A program made the position numbers and the translations under genes. Shown here piece after piece: positions 1 through 7,738 of a stretch of DNA of 16,455 bases. Each line of letters starts with the position of its first letter. The first letter of the stretch is position 1. Origin of the DNA: an uncultured Archangium sp. Lineage in GTDB: Bacteria > Myxococcota > Myxococcia > Myxococcales > Myxococcaceae. The stretch lies in contig CAMLFP010000084.1 in the NCBI GenBank assembly GCA_946479335.1, positions 1 through 16,455 of the forward strand, in the 5' to 3' direction. The notes below the pieces were generated by a model that was given only the letters and a program-made list of their open reading frames with translations, searched no databases and had not been told where the DNA came from.

Positions 1-437
1 GCCTCTGCGGCCACCGCGATGTTGTTGAACAGACAGAAGCCCATCGCCTGCGCGCGCTCCGCGTGGTGCCCGGGCGGGCGCACCAGCGCGAAGCCGTTGG
101 TCACCTCGCCGCGCAACACGGAGGTGGTGAGCTCGCACGCGGCGCCGGCGGCGAGCAGCGCGGCATCGGCGCTCCCGGGGCTCATCGCGGTGTCACCATC
201 GAGCTGCGCTGACTTTCCCGCGAGCGAGACGACATGCTCGACGTGCGCGGCGTCATGCACGCGCAGCAACTCCTCTCGCGTCGCAGGTCTCGCGCGCTCA
301 CGGTGCACCCCGGCGATGGGCGCCGCCTCGAGCACCTCCCAGATGGCGCGGAGCCGGCCCGGCGACTCGGGGTGCATCGGCCCGGCCAGATGCTGGAGGT
401 ACGCCTCATCGGTCACCACGCGCGTCATGCCGCGCAT
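1..437 (-). CDS. Histone deacetylase / acetoin utilisation (AcuC)-like deacetylase, partial (N-terminal 145 codons)
   Basis: The reverse strand is open from the left edge to a start codon at 437, and an in-frame TGA lies just upstream (446-444). The protein reads [20 protein letters not shown], then HPESPGRL, and near the window edge RPPGHHAE followed by [11 protein letters not shown]. These are hallmarks of the zinc-dependent arginase/deacetylase fold: HPE near the N-terminus, the catalytic His-His pair in PPGHH, and the conserved F-N-N segment. The family removes acetyl groups from lysines, polyamines or small molecules in the cytoplasm, and the real substrate cannot be told. The C-terminal half, with the Asp/His zinc ligands, lies outside the window. 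An alternative start is the second ATG at 428. The gene is divergent from the chemotaxis gene, with 53 bp between the two starts. Confidence 0.9.
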   Translation of the reverse strand, partial: MRGMTRVVTDEAYLQHLAGPMHPESPGRLRAIWEVLEAAPIAGVHRERARPATREELLRVHDAAHVEHVVSLAGKSAQLDGDTAMSPGSADAALLAAGAACELTTSVLRGEVTNGFALVRPPGHHAERAQAMGFCLFNNIAVAAE

Positions 438-490
438 GTTGCCTCACGTTCCTTGAAGCCGCCGCTCCGCGCTGCCACATTCACCGGCTC

Positions 491-2566
491 GTGGCTACGC
501 GTTCAACGAAACCAGGGCTCACCGGCGTCATCATCCTCGCGCTGCTGGGCATCATGACGCTGCTGGTGGTGGCGCTGTTCATCATCGTGCCCATGCAGGC
601 CGACAGCTACCTCAACGACACGCTGTGGGAGCGCGGCCGCGCGGTGGCCAAGGAGATTGAGCGCAAGGTGCCGCTGACGCTCCGTGAAGGCACCGACGCC
701 ACGGCGACCGCGGCCATCGACACCATCGTGCGCGGTGAGCGCGACATCGTGAATGTGTGGGTGCTGGCGTGCCCGAGCACGTGTGAGCCGCGCAACGTCG
801 TCGCGCAGAGCGCCGACACCGACCTGGAGCGCACGCGCACCGTGCTGGAGCAATTCAACAAGGACGCGCGGCGCGCGCAGCTGCAGCTCGACTCCGGGGA
901 GCTCCTCGTGGCGCACCCGGTGCCGGTGCAGGGCGGCTCGGGTTACGTGCTGGTGGCGATGGACCGCGGCCGCATCGACGAGGCGCGCGGCTCGATGCGG
1001 CGCACGCTGTTGCTGGTGGCCATCACCGCCGTCTTCATCATCGTCGCGGTGTTCATCATCTTCTCGCGGCTGCTGCTCATCAGCCCGCTCTCCACCATGC
1101 GGCGCATGGCGATGCGGCTGGCCGAGGCCGACCTCTCGGGCCGCGTGGAGGGCGCGCCGACGCGTGAGTTGGACGAACTCGCCGATTCGCTCAACAACAT
1201 CGGGCAGGGCCTGCGCGACACGCTCGGCCGGGTGCGCGGCGTGGCCGAGAGCGTGGCGCAGGTGATTGATCAGATCTCCCGCACCGCCTCGACCACCACC
1301 AGCGGCTCGTCGACGGTGTTGACGCGCGTCGAAGAGACCTCCAGCGCGATGGTGGAGATGCTCAGCAGCCTCAAGGGCATCGCCGAGAACGTCGAGGTGC
1401 TGTGGCAGTCGGCGGAGGAGTCGAGCTCCTCCATCATGGAGATGTCGACCACCAACGACGAGGTGGCGGCGAACGTGACGAAGATGGCGGCGTCGGTCGA
1501 GGAGACCACCAGCGCCATCGAGCAGACGACGTACTCCATCAAGGAGGTCGCGCGGAACGTCGAGGACCTGCTCAAGAGCACCGAGGCCACGTCGTCGTCG
1601 ATTCGCGAGATGGACATCGCCATCGGCCAGGTCGAGACCAACGCCTACGAGACGGCGCGCCTCTCGGAGCAGGTCTCGAAGGACGCCGAGACCGGCATGG
1701 AGTCCATCCAGAAGACCATCGTGGGCATCGACCGCATCCGCGACTCGTCGCAGACCGCCGCCGACGTCATCGAGCAGCTCGCGCGCCGCATCGGTGAAAT
1801 CGGCAACATCGTCGACGTCATCGACGACGTCGCGGAGCAGACCAACCTGCTGGCGCTCAACGCCGCGATCATCGCCGCGCAGGCCGGCGAGCACGGCAAG
1901 GGCTTCGCGGTGGTGGCCGATGAGATCAAGGACCTCTCCGAGCGCACCGCGGCGTCGACGAAGGAGATCGCCGACCTGATCCGCGCGGTGCAGGCGGAGT
2001 CGCGCAACGCGGCGTCGGCGATGACCACCGGCGTGCGCAGCGTCGAAGAGGGCGTGCTGCTCGGCCGTGAGGCTGAGACCGCGCTCAAGAAGATTCAAGA
2101 GTCGGCGAAGAACTCCACGCAGATGGTGAAGGCCATCGCGCGCGCCACCGTCGAGCAGGCGCGCGGCAGCAAGGACGTCACCACCGCCGTGGAGCGCGTG
2201 CGCGAGACCATCGAGCAGATCAACAAGGCCACCAACGAGCAGGCGCGCGGCGGCGAGCAGGTGATGAAGGCCGCGGAGCAGATGAAGCTGCTCACCGCGC
2301 ACGTGAAGCGCTCGGTCGACGAGCAGAGCCACGGCGGCAAGCAGATCTCCCGCAGCATCGAGAACATCAACGAGATGGTCGGCCACCTGAACCGCGCGCA
2401 GAAAGAGCAGACGCGCGGCTCCGAGCAGGTGCTCAAGGCCATCGAGACCATCCGCAGCGTGGCCGACACGCAGAACCGCTCGGTGAAGCAGCTCGAAGAG
2501 GCCATCGAGACGCTGCGCAACCAGGCCGACGTGCTGCGCGGAGAAGTGCGCCGCTTCCGCGTCTGA
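491..2566 (+). CDS. Methyl-accepting chemotaxis protein, long cytoplasmic hairpin
   Basis: This is a 691-residue transmembrane chemoreceptor with a GTG start. TM1 is about residues 11-33. A periplasmic sensor of about 138 residues follows, cache-like in size and carrying a C94/C98 pair. TM2 is about 171-192, then a HAMP domain (about 193-250, conserved Pro199) and a coiled-coil signalling hairpin. The tip is clear: [12 protein letters not shown] at 449-460, then [15 protein letters not shown]. Glu/Gln-Thr/Ser-rich stretches at 280-370 (for example [10 protein letters not shown]) resemble methylation sites. The arms are built of 28-residue repeats on both sides of the tip. Each arm runs about 200-220 residues, much longer than in E. 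coli Tsr. There is no C-terminal NWETF-type CheR tether. Such receptors pass ligand binding to CheA/CheW. No che genes are in the window, so its array partner and ligand are unknown. Confidence 0.95.
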   Translation: MATRSTKPGLTGVIILALLGIMTLLVVALFIIVPMQADSYLNDTLWERGRAVAKEIERKVPLTLREGTDATATAAIDTIVRGERDIVNVWVLACPSTCEPRNVVAQSADTDLERTRTVLEQFNKDARRAQLQLDSGELLVAHPVPVQGGSGYVLVAMDRGRIDEARGSMRRTLLLVAITAVFIIVAVFIIFSRLLLISPLSTMRRMAMRLAEADLSGRVEGAPTRELDELADSLNNIGQGLRDTLGRVRGVAESVAQVIDQISRTASTTTSGSSTVLTRVEETSSAMVEMLSSLKGIAENVEVLWQSAEESSSSIMEMSTTNDEVAANVTKMAASVEETTSAIEQTTYSIKEVARNVEDLLKSTEATSSSIREMDIAIGQVETNAYETARLSEQVSKDAETGMESIQKTIVGIDRIRDSSQTAADVIEQLARRIGEIGNIVDVIDDVAEQTNLLALNAAIIAAQAGEHGKGFAVVADEIKDLSERTAASTKEIADLIRAVQAESRNAASAMTTGVRSVEEGVLLGREAETALKKIQESAKNSTQMVKAIARATVEQARGSKDVTTAVERVRETIEQINKATNEQARGGEQVMKAAEQMKLLTAHVKRSVDEQSHGGKQISRSIENINEMVGHLNRAQKEQTRGSEQVLKAIETIRSVADTQNRSVKQLEEAIETLRNQADVLRGEVRRFRV
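1328..1663 (+). repeat. Four tandem 28-residue repeats, N-terminal arm of the chemoreceptor hairpin
   Basis: Residues 280-307, 308-335, 336-363 and 364-391 align without gaps. Each unit opens with a V/A/T-E-E/A-T/S-S/T-S pattern ([32 protein letters not shown]), and the first three share an N-V near position 21. Twenty-eight residues equal four heptads, so each unit adds a whole number of coiled-coil turns. The repeated E-E-T/S-S/T positions are candidate methylation sites. Confidence 0.75.
2153..2488 (+). repeat. Four tandem 28-residue repeats, C-terminal arm of the chemoreceptor hairpin
   Basis: Residues 555-582, 583-610, 611-638 and 639-666 each begin with the same motif: [27 protein letters not shown] and EQTRGSEQV. 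The spacing is exactly 28 residues each time. The set mirrors the repeats on the descending arm, with the hairpin tip near residue 467 roughly midway between the two sets. This fits paired insertion or duplication of four-heptad blocks in both arms. Confidence 0.8.
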
Positions 2567-3298
2567 CTACTCGATGCCGCTCAGCCCGAGCTCCTGGTGC
2601 ATGCGCAGCGCGAACTGCGTGACGGCGTCGGTGTAGCGGGTCGCGCGCTGCGGGTCGGCCCACTTCTCTTCGGTCTTGCGGCGCACCTCCTTGCCGGTGC
2701 GCTTGTTCTTCCAGATGGTGGTCCACGCTTCGATGTGCGCGGCCTCGGCGCTCGGGTCGGCGCTCGGCGTGAACGTGCCCTCGCAGATGACGGTGGGCTG
2801 CGCGGCCGTCAGGTCGACGAGGAAGTACTCCAGCGCCGCGCCGTACTCGCGCACCAGCACGAGGTGCTTCACGTGGAGCCCCCGCTTCGTCATGGCCTTG
2901 AAGGCCTCGTCGGCGGTGCCGGTGAGCATGTAGTCGGCGTAGAGGCTGTTGGTGCTGGTGCCGCGCAGCACGCGCGGCAGCGGGTTCGTCGGGAAGTACA
3001 GATTCAGGTCTTCGTCGCGCAGCTGATCGTCGGCCTTCGCGCCTCCGCGCAGCGCTTCGTTGAGCATCAGGTAGTCGGTGTCGTGCGCGTCGCTCGACGG
3101 GTCGAAGGTGAGCGGCTCCGGCGCGCGGCACGTGCTGTCCACCGAGACCGGCGGGCGCTTCTCGACGACCTTCGCCGCCGCGACGACCTTCGCGCGCAAC
3201 GCGCCGGCGGCCGGCCGCAGCTCCTCGAAGACCTGCTTCTGGGTCTTCGAGTCACACGCGGAGAACGCGAGGAGCACGACGAGGAGACGTGAGCGCAT
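2567..3298 (-). CDS. Hypothetical lipoprotein
   Basis: A 243-residue protein with an N-terminal lipoprotein signal: MRSRLLVVLLAFSAC, with a lipobox-like F-S-A-C ending at Cys15. Asp follows at +2. By the E. coli rule this suggests inner-membrane retention, but the rule is not reliable in myxobacteria. The mature part is soluble and mixed alpha/beta in composition, with a Lys/Ala-rich helix at about 35-48 and Cys57 and Cys170 as possible disulfide partners. No domain family is recognised. The stop codon directly abuts the stop of the convergent chemoreceptor gene, with no intergenic bases. The metalloprotease gene upstream on the same strand ends 57 bp before this start, so the two may be co-transcribed. 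Confidence 0.8.
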   Translation of the reverse strand: MRSRLLVVLLAFSACDSKTQKQVFEELRPAAGALRAKVVAAAKVVEKRPPVSVDSTCRAPEPLTFDPSSDAHDTDYLMLNEALRGGAKADDQLRDEDLNLYFPTNPLPRVLRGTSTNSLYADYMLTGTADEAFKAMTKRGLHVKHLVLVREYGAALEYFLVDLTAAQPTVICEGTFTPSADPSAEAAHIEAWTTIWKNKRTGKEVRRKTEEKWADPQRATRYTDAVTQFALRMHQELGLSGIE

Positions 3299-3355
3299 GC
3301 GCTGAACGCTACCGCCGCACGCGGGCGCGGGCCGTGAGCATTCTGGCGACGGGCG

Positions 3356-4396
3356 TCACGACGCCAGGCGCTGCAGCACCCACTCGTTGCCGGCGAGCGC
3401 GAAGACCTTGCCCGGCAGCGGCGCCACCGCGGCGTGCCAGCGCGCGAGCGGCGTCTCCCAGTCTTCACCGCGCGCCTTCGCGATGCAGGCGGTGAGCAGC
3501 TCGCAGTACCAGGGCGCCGACGCGGTCTCCTTCACCTGCGCGAGGCAGGCCTGCGCGTAGATGACGTCGCCCTCGAAGGCCGCGAGGCAGCCCAGCTGGT
3601 TCATGGTGTCGGTGCGCAGCCACGCGGGCGACTCCTCGGTGAGCCGGCTCGCCATGTTCCGCAGTCGTTCCCGGCCGCGCGCCACGTCGCCCGCGTCGAG
3701 GCACGCGAGGCTCCAGCCCAGCTCGATGCCCTCCACCTCACCGTCGACCGGCAGGAGCGCTTCGACCTGCTTCAGGTCCACCGCGGTCGAGAGCCGCGCG
3801 CCGTGCAGCACCGCCTGGAGCGCCGCCGCGTTGAACCAGTGCGCCAGCACGCGCCGGGGCTGCAGCAGCTGCTCGAGGTCGGTGCCGCTGGCGGGCGGCG
3901 CAGGCAGCAGCGCGCCGGGGATGAGCGCGGTGAACAGCGTGAAGGCGCCCATCACCACCACGACGCCCAGCGGAGAGGCGAGCGACTCCGCGCGCGCGCG
4001 CCACAGACACCACAGCGCGCCCGTCACCGCGGCGGTCATCAGCGGGCCCGCGGCCGCCACCCAGCGCAGCCGGGAGGCCAACCGTTCAGCCCCGCGCGGC
4101 AGCGCGTTGACTCCGCCCGACAGGTCGAACCCGACGCCGATTTTCAGCCGCGGCCCGGTGAAGTCGAGCTTGAGCGGGCCGAAGCGCAGCGCGCGCAATT
4201 CGAAGTTCGCGAAGCGCGCCGCCACGAAGTGCGCCAGCTCGTGCAGCGTCAGGTGGAAGAGCCACGCGCTCAGCGCCAGCGTGGTCATCACCACCGTCGA
4301 GCGCAGCACCAGCTCCGCGCCGCGATCTCTCGCGAGCAGCGCCAACCGCGCCGCCACCGCCGCGAAGATGAGGAGGGTCACCAGCCGCCGCTTCAC
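3356..4396 (-). CDS. Membrane zinc metalloprotease, M50 / site-2-protease-like, with C-terminal helical-repeat-like domain
   Basis: A 346-residue protein with a GTG start. TM segments at about 4-22 and 30-50 are followed at once by the zinc motif HELAH (H52, E53, H56), the M50-family HExxH that activates water for intramembrane proteolysis. A second family landmark, AAAGP at 114-118, heads another hydrophobic segment. A further membrane stretch at about 142-164 precedes SGTDLEQLL (170-178), whose Asp173 is the best candidate for the third zinc ligand, usually found in a DG motif. Residues about 185-346 are soluble and Ala/Leu-rich with TPR-like character, possibly a substrate-binding or regulatory domain. 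No PDZ domain is visible. S2P-family enzymes cleave anti-sigma factors or membrane-bound regulators, but no such partner lies beside it. The substrate is unknown, and the atypical third-ligand motif leaves activity open. Confidence 0.8.
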   Translation of the reverse strand: MKRRLVTLLIFAAVAARLALLARDRGAELVLRSTVVMTTLALSAWLFHLTLHELAHFVAARFANFELRALRFGPLKLDFTGPRLKIGVGFDLSGGVNALPRGAERLASRLRWVAAAGPLMTAAVTGALWCLWRARAESLASPLGVVVVMGAFTLFTALIPGALLPAPPASGTDLEQLLQPRRVLAHWFNAAALQAVLHGARLSTAVDLKQVEALLPVDGEVEGIELGWSLACLDAGDVARGRERLRNMASRLTEESPAWLRTDTMNQLGCLAAFEGDVIYAQACLAQVKETASAPWYCELLTACIAKARGEDWETPLARWHAAVAPLPGKVFALAGNEWVLQRLAS

Positions 4397-4457
4397 CCGC
4401 CTGTTCGTCGCACAAGTTTCCTGTCACCGCGCGGGTCTTTCTCGTATCTGCCGCCGC
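4397..4457. promoter_or_regulatory. Divergent promoter region between metalloprotease and MFS transporter genes
   Basis: Sixty-one bases separate two divergent starts, GTG at 4396 on the reverse strand and ATG at 4458 on the forward strand. Promoters for both genes should lie here or inside the opposite gene. The sequence is less G/C-biased than the flanking coding DNA, but no confident -35/-10 pair was recognised. Confidence 0.4.
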
Positions 4458-5702
4458 ATGCCTGACGGCGCGCCGCACGAGTCGTTGACCCGCAAGCAGT
4501 GGGGCATCGTCTTCCTCATCGCCGCCGTGCAGTTCATCAACATCCTCGACTTCGTGATGGTGATGCCGCTGGGCCCCGACTTCGCCCACGCCCTGGGGAT
4601 GGACGAGTCGCGCCTCGGCTACGTGGGCGGCGCGTACACCGGCGCGGCGTGTCTCTCCGGGCTCATCGGCGGGCTGTTCCTCGACCGCTTCGACCGCCGC
4701 AAGGCGCTGGCCTTCGCGATGGGCGGGCTGGTCATCGGCACCGCGGTCGGCGGCCTGGCCTTCGACCTGCCGTCGTTGCTCTTCGCGCGCGTCATCGCCG
4801 GGGCGTTCGGCGGGCCGGCGACCTCGCTCTCGTTCTCCATCATCGCCGACACCATTCCGCCCGCGCACCGCGGCCGCGCGATGGGCACGGTGATGGGCGC
4901 CTTCTCGGTGGCCTCGGTGCTGGGCGTGCCGGTCGGCCTGTGGTTCGCGGAGCAGTTCAACTGGCGCGCGCCGTTCCTCGGCGTGGCGGCGCTCGGGCTG
5001 GTGGTGTGCGGCGCGGCCATCTTCATGCTGCCGCCGCTGACCGCGCACCTCGCGCGCGCGCAGCTGAAGGTGCGCGCCGCGGAGCTCTTCGGGCGGCCGC
5101 TGGTGCAGCTCTCGTACGTGATGACGGCGGTGGTGATGGTGGCGGGGTTCGTGGTCATCCCCAACATCGCGTCGTACCTGCAGCTGAACCTCGGCTTCCC
5201 GCGCGAGTCGCTCAAGTACGCGTACGGCGTCGGCGGGCTGGGCAGCCTCCTCGCCACGCAGCTCGGCGGCCGCGCGGTCGACCGCTACGGCAGCTTCCGC
5301 GTGGGGCTGAGCGGCGCGGTGCTGGTGGTGGGCATCGTGTACGGCATCTTCTACGTGCCTCGTCACGACGTGCCGGTGTGGGTGGTGCTGGTCACCTTCG
5401 TGTTCTTCATGATGGCCAACGGGCTGCGCAACGTGGCCTACAACACGCTCGCGACCAAGGTGCCGCCGCCGGCGCTGCGCGCGCGCTTCCAGTCGCTCCA
5501 GTCGGCCGTGCAGCACGGCGCGTCGGCGTTCGCGGCCATCCTCTCGTCGCAGCTGCTGACCACGGTGAAGGAGCCGGACGGCGCGAGGCACCTCGCGGGC
5601 ATGCCCTCGGTGGCGCTGGTGAGCATGGGGCTGACGGTGCTGGTGCCGGTGTTGATCCGCGCGGTGGAGGTCGGCGTCGCCCGCGAGGGCAAGTCCCATT
5701 GA
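4458..5702 (+). CDS. Major facilitator superfamily transporter (DHA1/AraJ-like efflux permease)
   Basis: A 414-residue, 12-TM transporter. The start MPDGAPHESLTRKQWGIVF was chosen because it puts a short cytoplasmic tail before TM1. The frame is open far upstream, but that part overlaps the divergent protease gene and looks random. MFS signature motif A is seen as GLFLDRFDRRKAL (residues 72-84), with a second-half counterpart at GGRAVDRYGSFR (270-281). A cytoplasmic IPPAHRGRAMG segment (133-143) and D34 in TM1 (ILDFVMVMPLG) fit proton-coupled drug or sugar efflux permeases of the DHA1 type. It probably exports small molecules from the cytoplasm, and the substrate cannot be predicted. The next gene starts 75 bp downstream and need not be in the same operon. 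Confidence 0.92.
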   Translation: MPDGAPHESLTRKQWGIVFLIAAVQFINILDFVMVMPLGPDFAHALGMDESRLGYVGGAYTGAACLSGLIGGLFLDRFDRRKALAFAMGGLVIGTAVGGLAFDLPSLLFARVIAGAFGGPATSLSFSIIADTIPPAHRGRAMGTVMGAFSVASVLGVPVGLWFAEQFNWRAPFLGVAALGLVVCGAAIFMLPPLTAHLARAQLKVRAAELFGRPLVQLSYVMTAVVMVAGFVVIPNIASYLQLNLGFPRESLKYAYGVGGLGSLLATQLGGRAVDRYGSFRVGLSGAVLVVGIVYGIFYVPRHDVPVWVVLVTFVFFMMANGLRNVAYNTLATKVPPPALRARFQSLQSAVQHGASAFAAILSSQLLTTVKEPDGARHLAGMPSVALVSMGLTVLVPVLIRAVEVGVAREGKSH

Positions 5703-5777
5703 GTGAGACGGAACCGGGTGGGCTCGACTCGACGTTGATCCGGTGCGCACCCGTGCGCTAACAGCCCCTCGCCCGTT

Positions 5778-7349
5778 ATGAAGACCCGCCTCCTTTCACT
5801 CCTCGTCGTCGCTTCGCTCACCGCCCGCAGCACCTTCGCGCAGGAGGAGGTGGAGATCGCCGCGCCGAAGTCGACGCTCGATTCCTCGCCGCCGCCCAAG
5901 CGCCGTGCCCTGACCGCGCAAGACCGCGAGCAGGCCCTGAGGGCCGAAGAGGAGCGCAAGAAGCGCGAGGAGGAGGAGAAGAAGCGCGCCGAGGCCGAGC
6001 AGCGCGCCGCCGAGGCCGAGGCCCGCGCCAAGGCCGCTGAAGAAGCCGCCGCCAAGCGCACCGCGGAAGCCGAGGCCAAGGCGAAGGCCGACGAAGAGGC
6101 CCGCAAGGCCGCCGAGGCGAAGGCCGCCGAAGAGAAGAAGAAGGCCCAGGAGGCCGAGGCCAAGCGGCTCGTCGAAGACGAGAAGCGCCGGAAGGAAGAC
6201 GAGAAGCGCCTCGCCGCCGAGCAGAAGAAGATGGACGCCGAGGAGAAGAAGCGCCTCGCGGAAGAAGAGAAGCAGCGCAAGGCCGACGAGGCGAAGGCCG
6301 CCGCCGAGAAGAAGAAGGAAGAGGAGCTCGAGCGCCAGCGCCTCGCCACCGAGGCCCGCCAGGCCGCGCTGGAGAAGGCCCGCGCCGACCTCGAGGCCAA
6401 GAAGCTGGAGCTCGAGGCCAAGAAGCTGGCCGCCGAAGAGGAGCGCAAGCGCAAGGCCGACGAGGCCGCCGCCGCCGCCGCGGAGCGCAAGCAGAAGGCC
6501 GACGAGGCGCGCCTCGCGAAGGAAGAGGAGAAGCGCAAGCAGGCCGAAGAGCGCCAGGCGAAGCTCGACGCCGCGAAGGCCGAGGCCGAAGAGAAGAAGC
6601 GCGCCGCGGAAGAGGAGCGCCAGCGCAAGGCCGACGACGCGAAGTTCATCGCCGAGCAGCGCAAGAAGGAGGCCGATGAAGCGGCCGCCGCGAAGCGCGC
6701 CGCCGACGAGGAGAAGAAGCGCGCCGCCGAAGAGGAGCGCCAGCGCAAGGCCGACGAGGCGAAGCTCGCCGCGGAGCAGCGCAAGCAGAAGGCCGATGAG
6801 GCCGCTGCCGCGAAGCGCCAGGCCGACGAAGACAAGCGCCGCGCCGCCGAAGACGAGAAGCGCCGCAAGGAAGACGAGCGCCGCCAGGAGCAGGAGAACA
6901 AGCGCCGCGTCATCAGCGGTGGCTCCTCGACCTCCAGCCCCTCCACGACCGCAGCGGCGTCTCCCGCCCCCGCCCCCGCGCCGGCCGCGAGCAGCCGCAT
7001 GCCGGCCAACAGCATGGCCGACGCCCAGCGCGACCCGCGCTTCGTGCCCTCCGCCATGGCCGATGACGCGCGCGTGAAGGTCTCGTCGCTGGCCGACAAG
7101 TTCCCGTACTACGGCATCACCAACAACGGCTGCAGCGCGGGGAAGAACTTCGTCAACGCCGAGCTCCTCTCGCCCTTCGACGGCATGCCCGCGGGCACCA
7201 CGCTCGTGCTGCGCATCGAAGACGTGACGCTCGGGCCTGCGCGCCCCGGCGCCAGCCTCGCGTTCTCCGGCCTCCGCCGCGCCGGCAAGGCGCCCGATGG
7301 CACGTTCGTGTACTGCGGCCGGGGCACTGCCTTTCCGGTTCGCCGCTGA
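5778..7349 (+). CDS. Exported protein with about 330-residue charged (E/K/R/A) helix and small C-terminal domain
   Basis: A 523-residue protein. A Sec-type signal peptide ends at about A-F-A21. Residues about 46-377 are almost only Glu, Lys, Arg, Ala, Asp and Gln in patterns such as EEERQRKADEAK, with nearly no Gly or Pro. This is the composition of TolA-like rods and of stable single alpha helices. A Ser/Thr/Pro/Ala linker (about 380-410) leads to a C-terminal domain (about 420-523) with Cys452 and Cys513, which could form a disulfide after export. The domain begins VKVSSLADKFPYYGI and is not recognised. It may span or organise the envelope. Adjacent tatB and tatC, 30 bp downstream, suggest shared expression. 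The signal peptide lacks a twin-arginine motif (MKTRLL), so it is probably not itself a Tat substrate. Confidence 0.85.
   Translation: MKTRLLSLLVVASLTARSTFAQEEVEIAAPKSTLDSSPPPKRRALTAQDREQALRAEEERKKREEEEKKRAEAEQRAAEAEARAKAAEEAAAKRTAEAEAKAKADEEARKAAEAKAAEEKKKAQEAEAKRLVEDEKRRKEDEKRLAAEQKKMDAEEKKRLAEEEKQRKADEAKAAAEKKKEEELERQRLATEARQAALEKARADLEAKKLELEAKKLAAEEERKRKADEAAAAAAERKQKADEARLAKEEEKRKQAEERQAKLDAAKAEAEEKKRAAEEERQRKADDAKFIAEQRKKEADEAAAAKRAADEEKKRAAEEERQRKADEAKLAAEQRKQKADEAAAAKRQADEDKRRAAEDEKRRKEDERRQEQENKRRVISGGSSTSSPSTTAAASPAPAPAPAASSRMPANSMADAQRDPRFVPSAMADDARVKVSSLADKFPYYGITNNGCSAGKNFVNAELLSPFDGMPAGTTLVLRIEDVTLGPARPGASLAFSGLRRAGKAPDGTFVYCGRGTAFPVRR
6591..6830 (+). repeat. Two tandem 120-bp (40-codon) repeats within the charged helix
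   Basis: Unit 1 (6591-6710) and unit 2 (6711-6830) are in phase and nearly identical in both protein and DNA. Both read EKKRAAEEERQRKAD at the start and ADEAAAAKR near the end. A degenerate third copy begins DKRRAAEDEKRRK at about 6831. Close identity at the DNA level suggests a recent duplication, and such repeats can change copy number between strains. Confidence 0.85.
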
Positions 7350-7379
7350 GCCACGCGTTTGGGGTAAAGCGGTCGGCGC

Positions 7380-7736
7380 GTGTTCAACATCGGCTCCGGT
7401 GAAATCGCGTTCATCGCCGTCTTCGCCCTGCTGGTGCTGGGGCCGAAGCGGCTGCCGGAGCTGGCGCGCGGCCTCGGCAAGTTCGTGCGCGAGTTCCGCC
7501 GCCAGACCGACGAGGTGCGCGGCGTGGTCGAGCGCGAGTTCTACAAGCTCGACGAGGAGGGCCCGAACCAGGAGCCGCCGTTGACCGTGCGCGCCGCGCC
7601 CGACGCCGTGCACAGCGGCGAGGTCCCCGAGCTCCCGCCCGCCGTTCCTGCCACGCCGGCCGTGGAGCCGGTCGCCGCGCCCGACGCGCCGGTGGCCGTG
7701 GCGCCGCCCGCTGACTCCTCGAAGCCCTCCGCCTGA
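7380..7736 (+). CDS. tatB: Sec-independent protein translocase TatB (TatA/B family)
   Basis: A 118-residue protein with a GTG start. It has the Tat A/B signature: a short N-terminal TM helix (about 3-20), the GP hinge (Gly21-Pro22), then an amphipathic helix RLPELARGLGKFVREFRRQ. The N-terminus MFNIGSGE has Glu at position 8, as in TatB (TatA usually has Gln8). The C-terminal half (about 62-118) is Pro/Ala/Val-rich and probably disordered. TatB binds twin-arginine signal peptides with TatC at the inner membrane before TatA assembles the pore. The tatC gene begins 2 bp after this stop, so the two are co-translated. No separate tatA is nearby. It could lie elsewhere, or this protein could serve both roles. 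Confidence 0.93.
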   Translation: MFNIGSGEIAFIAVFALLVLGPKRLPELARGLGKFVREFRRQTDEVRGVVEREFYKLDEEGPNQEPPLTVRAAPDAVHSGEVPELPPAVPATPAVEPVAAPDAPVAVAPPADSSKPSA

Positions 7737-7738
7737 CG

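Noticed and set aside
503..2386. A 627-codon open frame antisense to the chemoreceptor
   Set aside because: It is a GC-bias shadow rich in Arg, His, Leu and Asp with no domain, opposite a gene with clear motifs.
3561..4457. Possible 299-codon N-terminal extension of the MFS transporter
   Set aside because: It overlaps the divergent protease gene, has low-complexity Ser/Arg/Ala composition, and the 12-TM protein is complete from ATG 4458.
4086..5750. Long reverse-strand open frame over the MFS gene
   Set aside because: It is His/Arg/Glu-rich noise complementary to a membrane protein gene.
5900..6900. CRISPR-like or satellite repeat array
   Set aside because: The repetition follows codons for a charged helix in one frame and has no spacer structure.
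5438..7613. Two long reverse-strand open frames over the charged-helix gene (Ser/Ala-rich and Leu/Gly-rich)
   Set aside because: Both are reverse-complement products of Glu/Lys/Ala repeat codons. The forward frame has a signal peptide and a plausible domain order.
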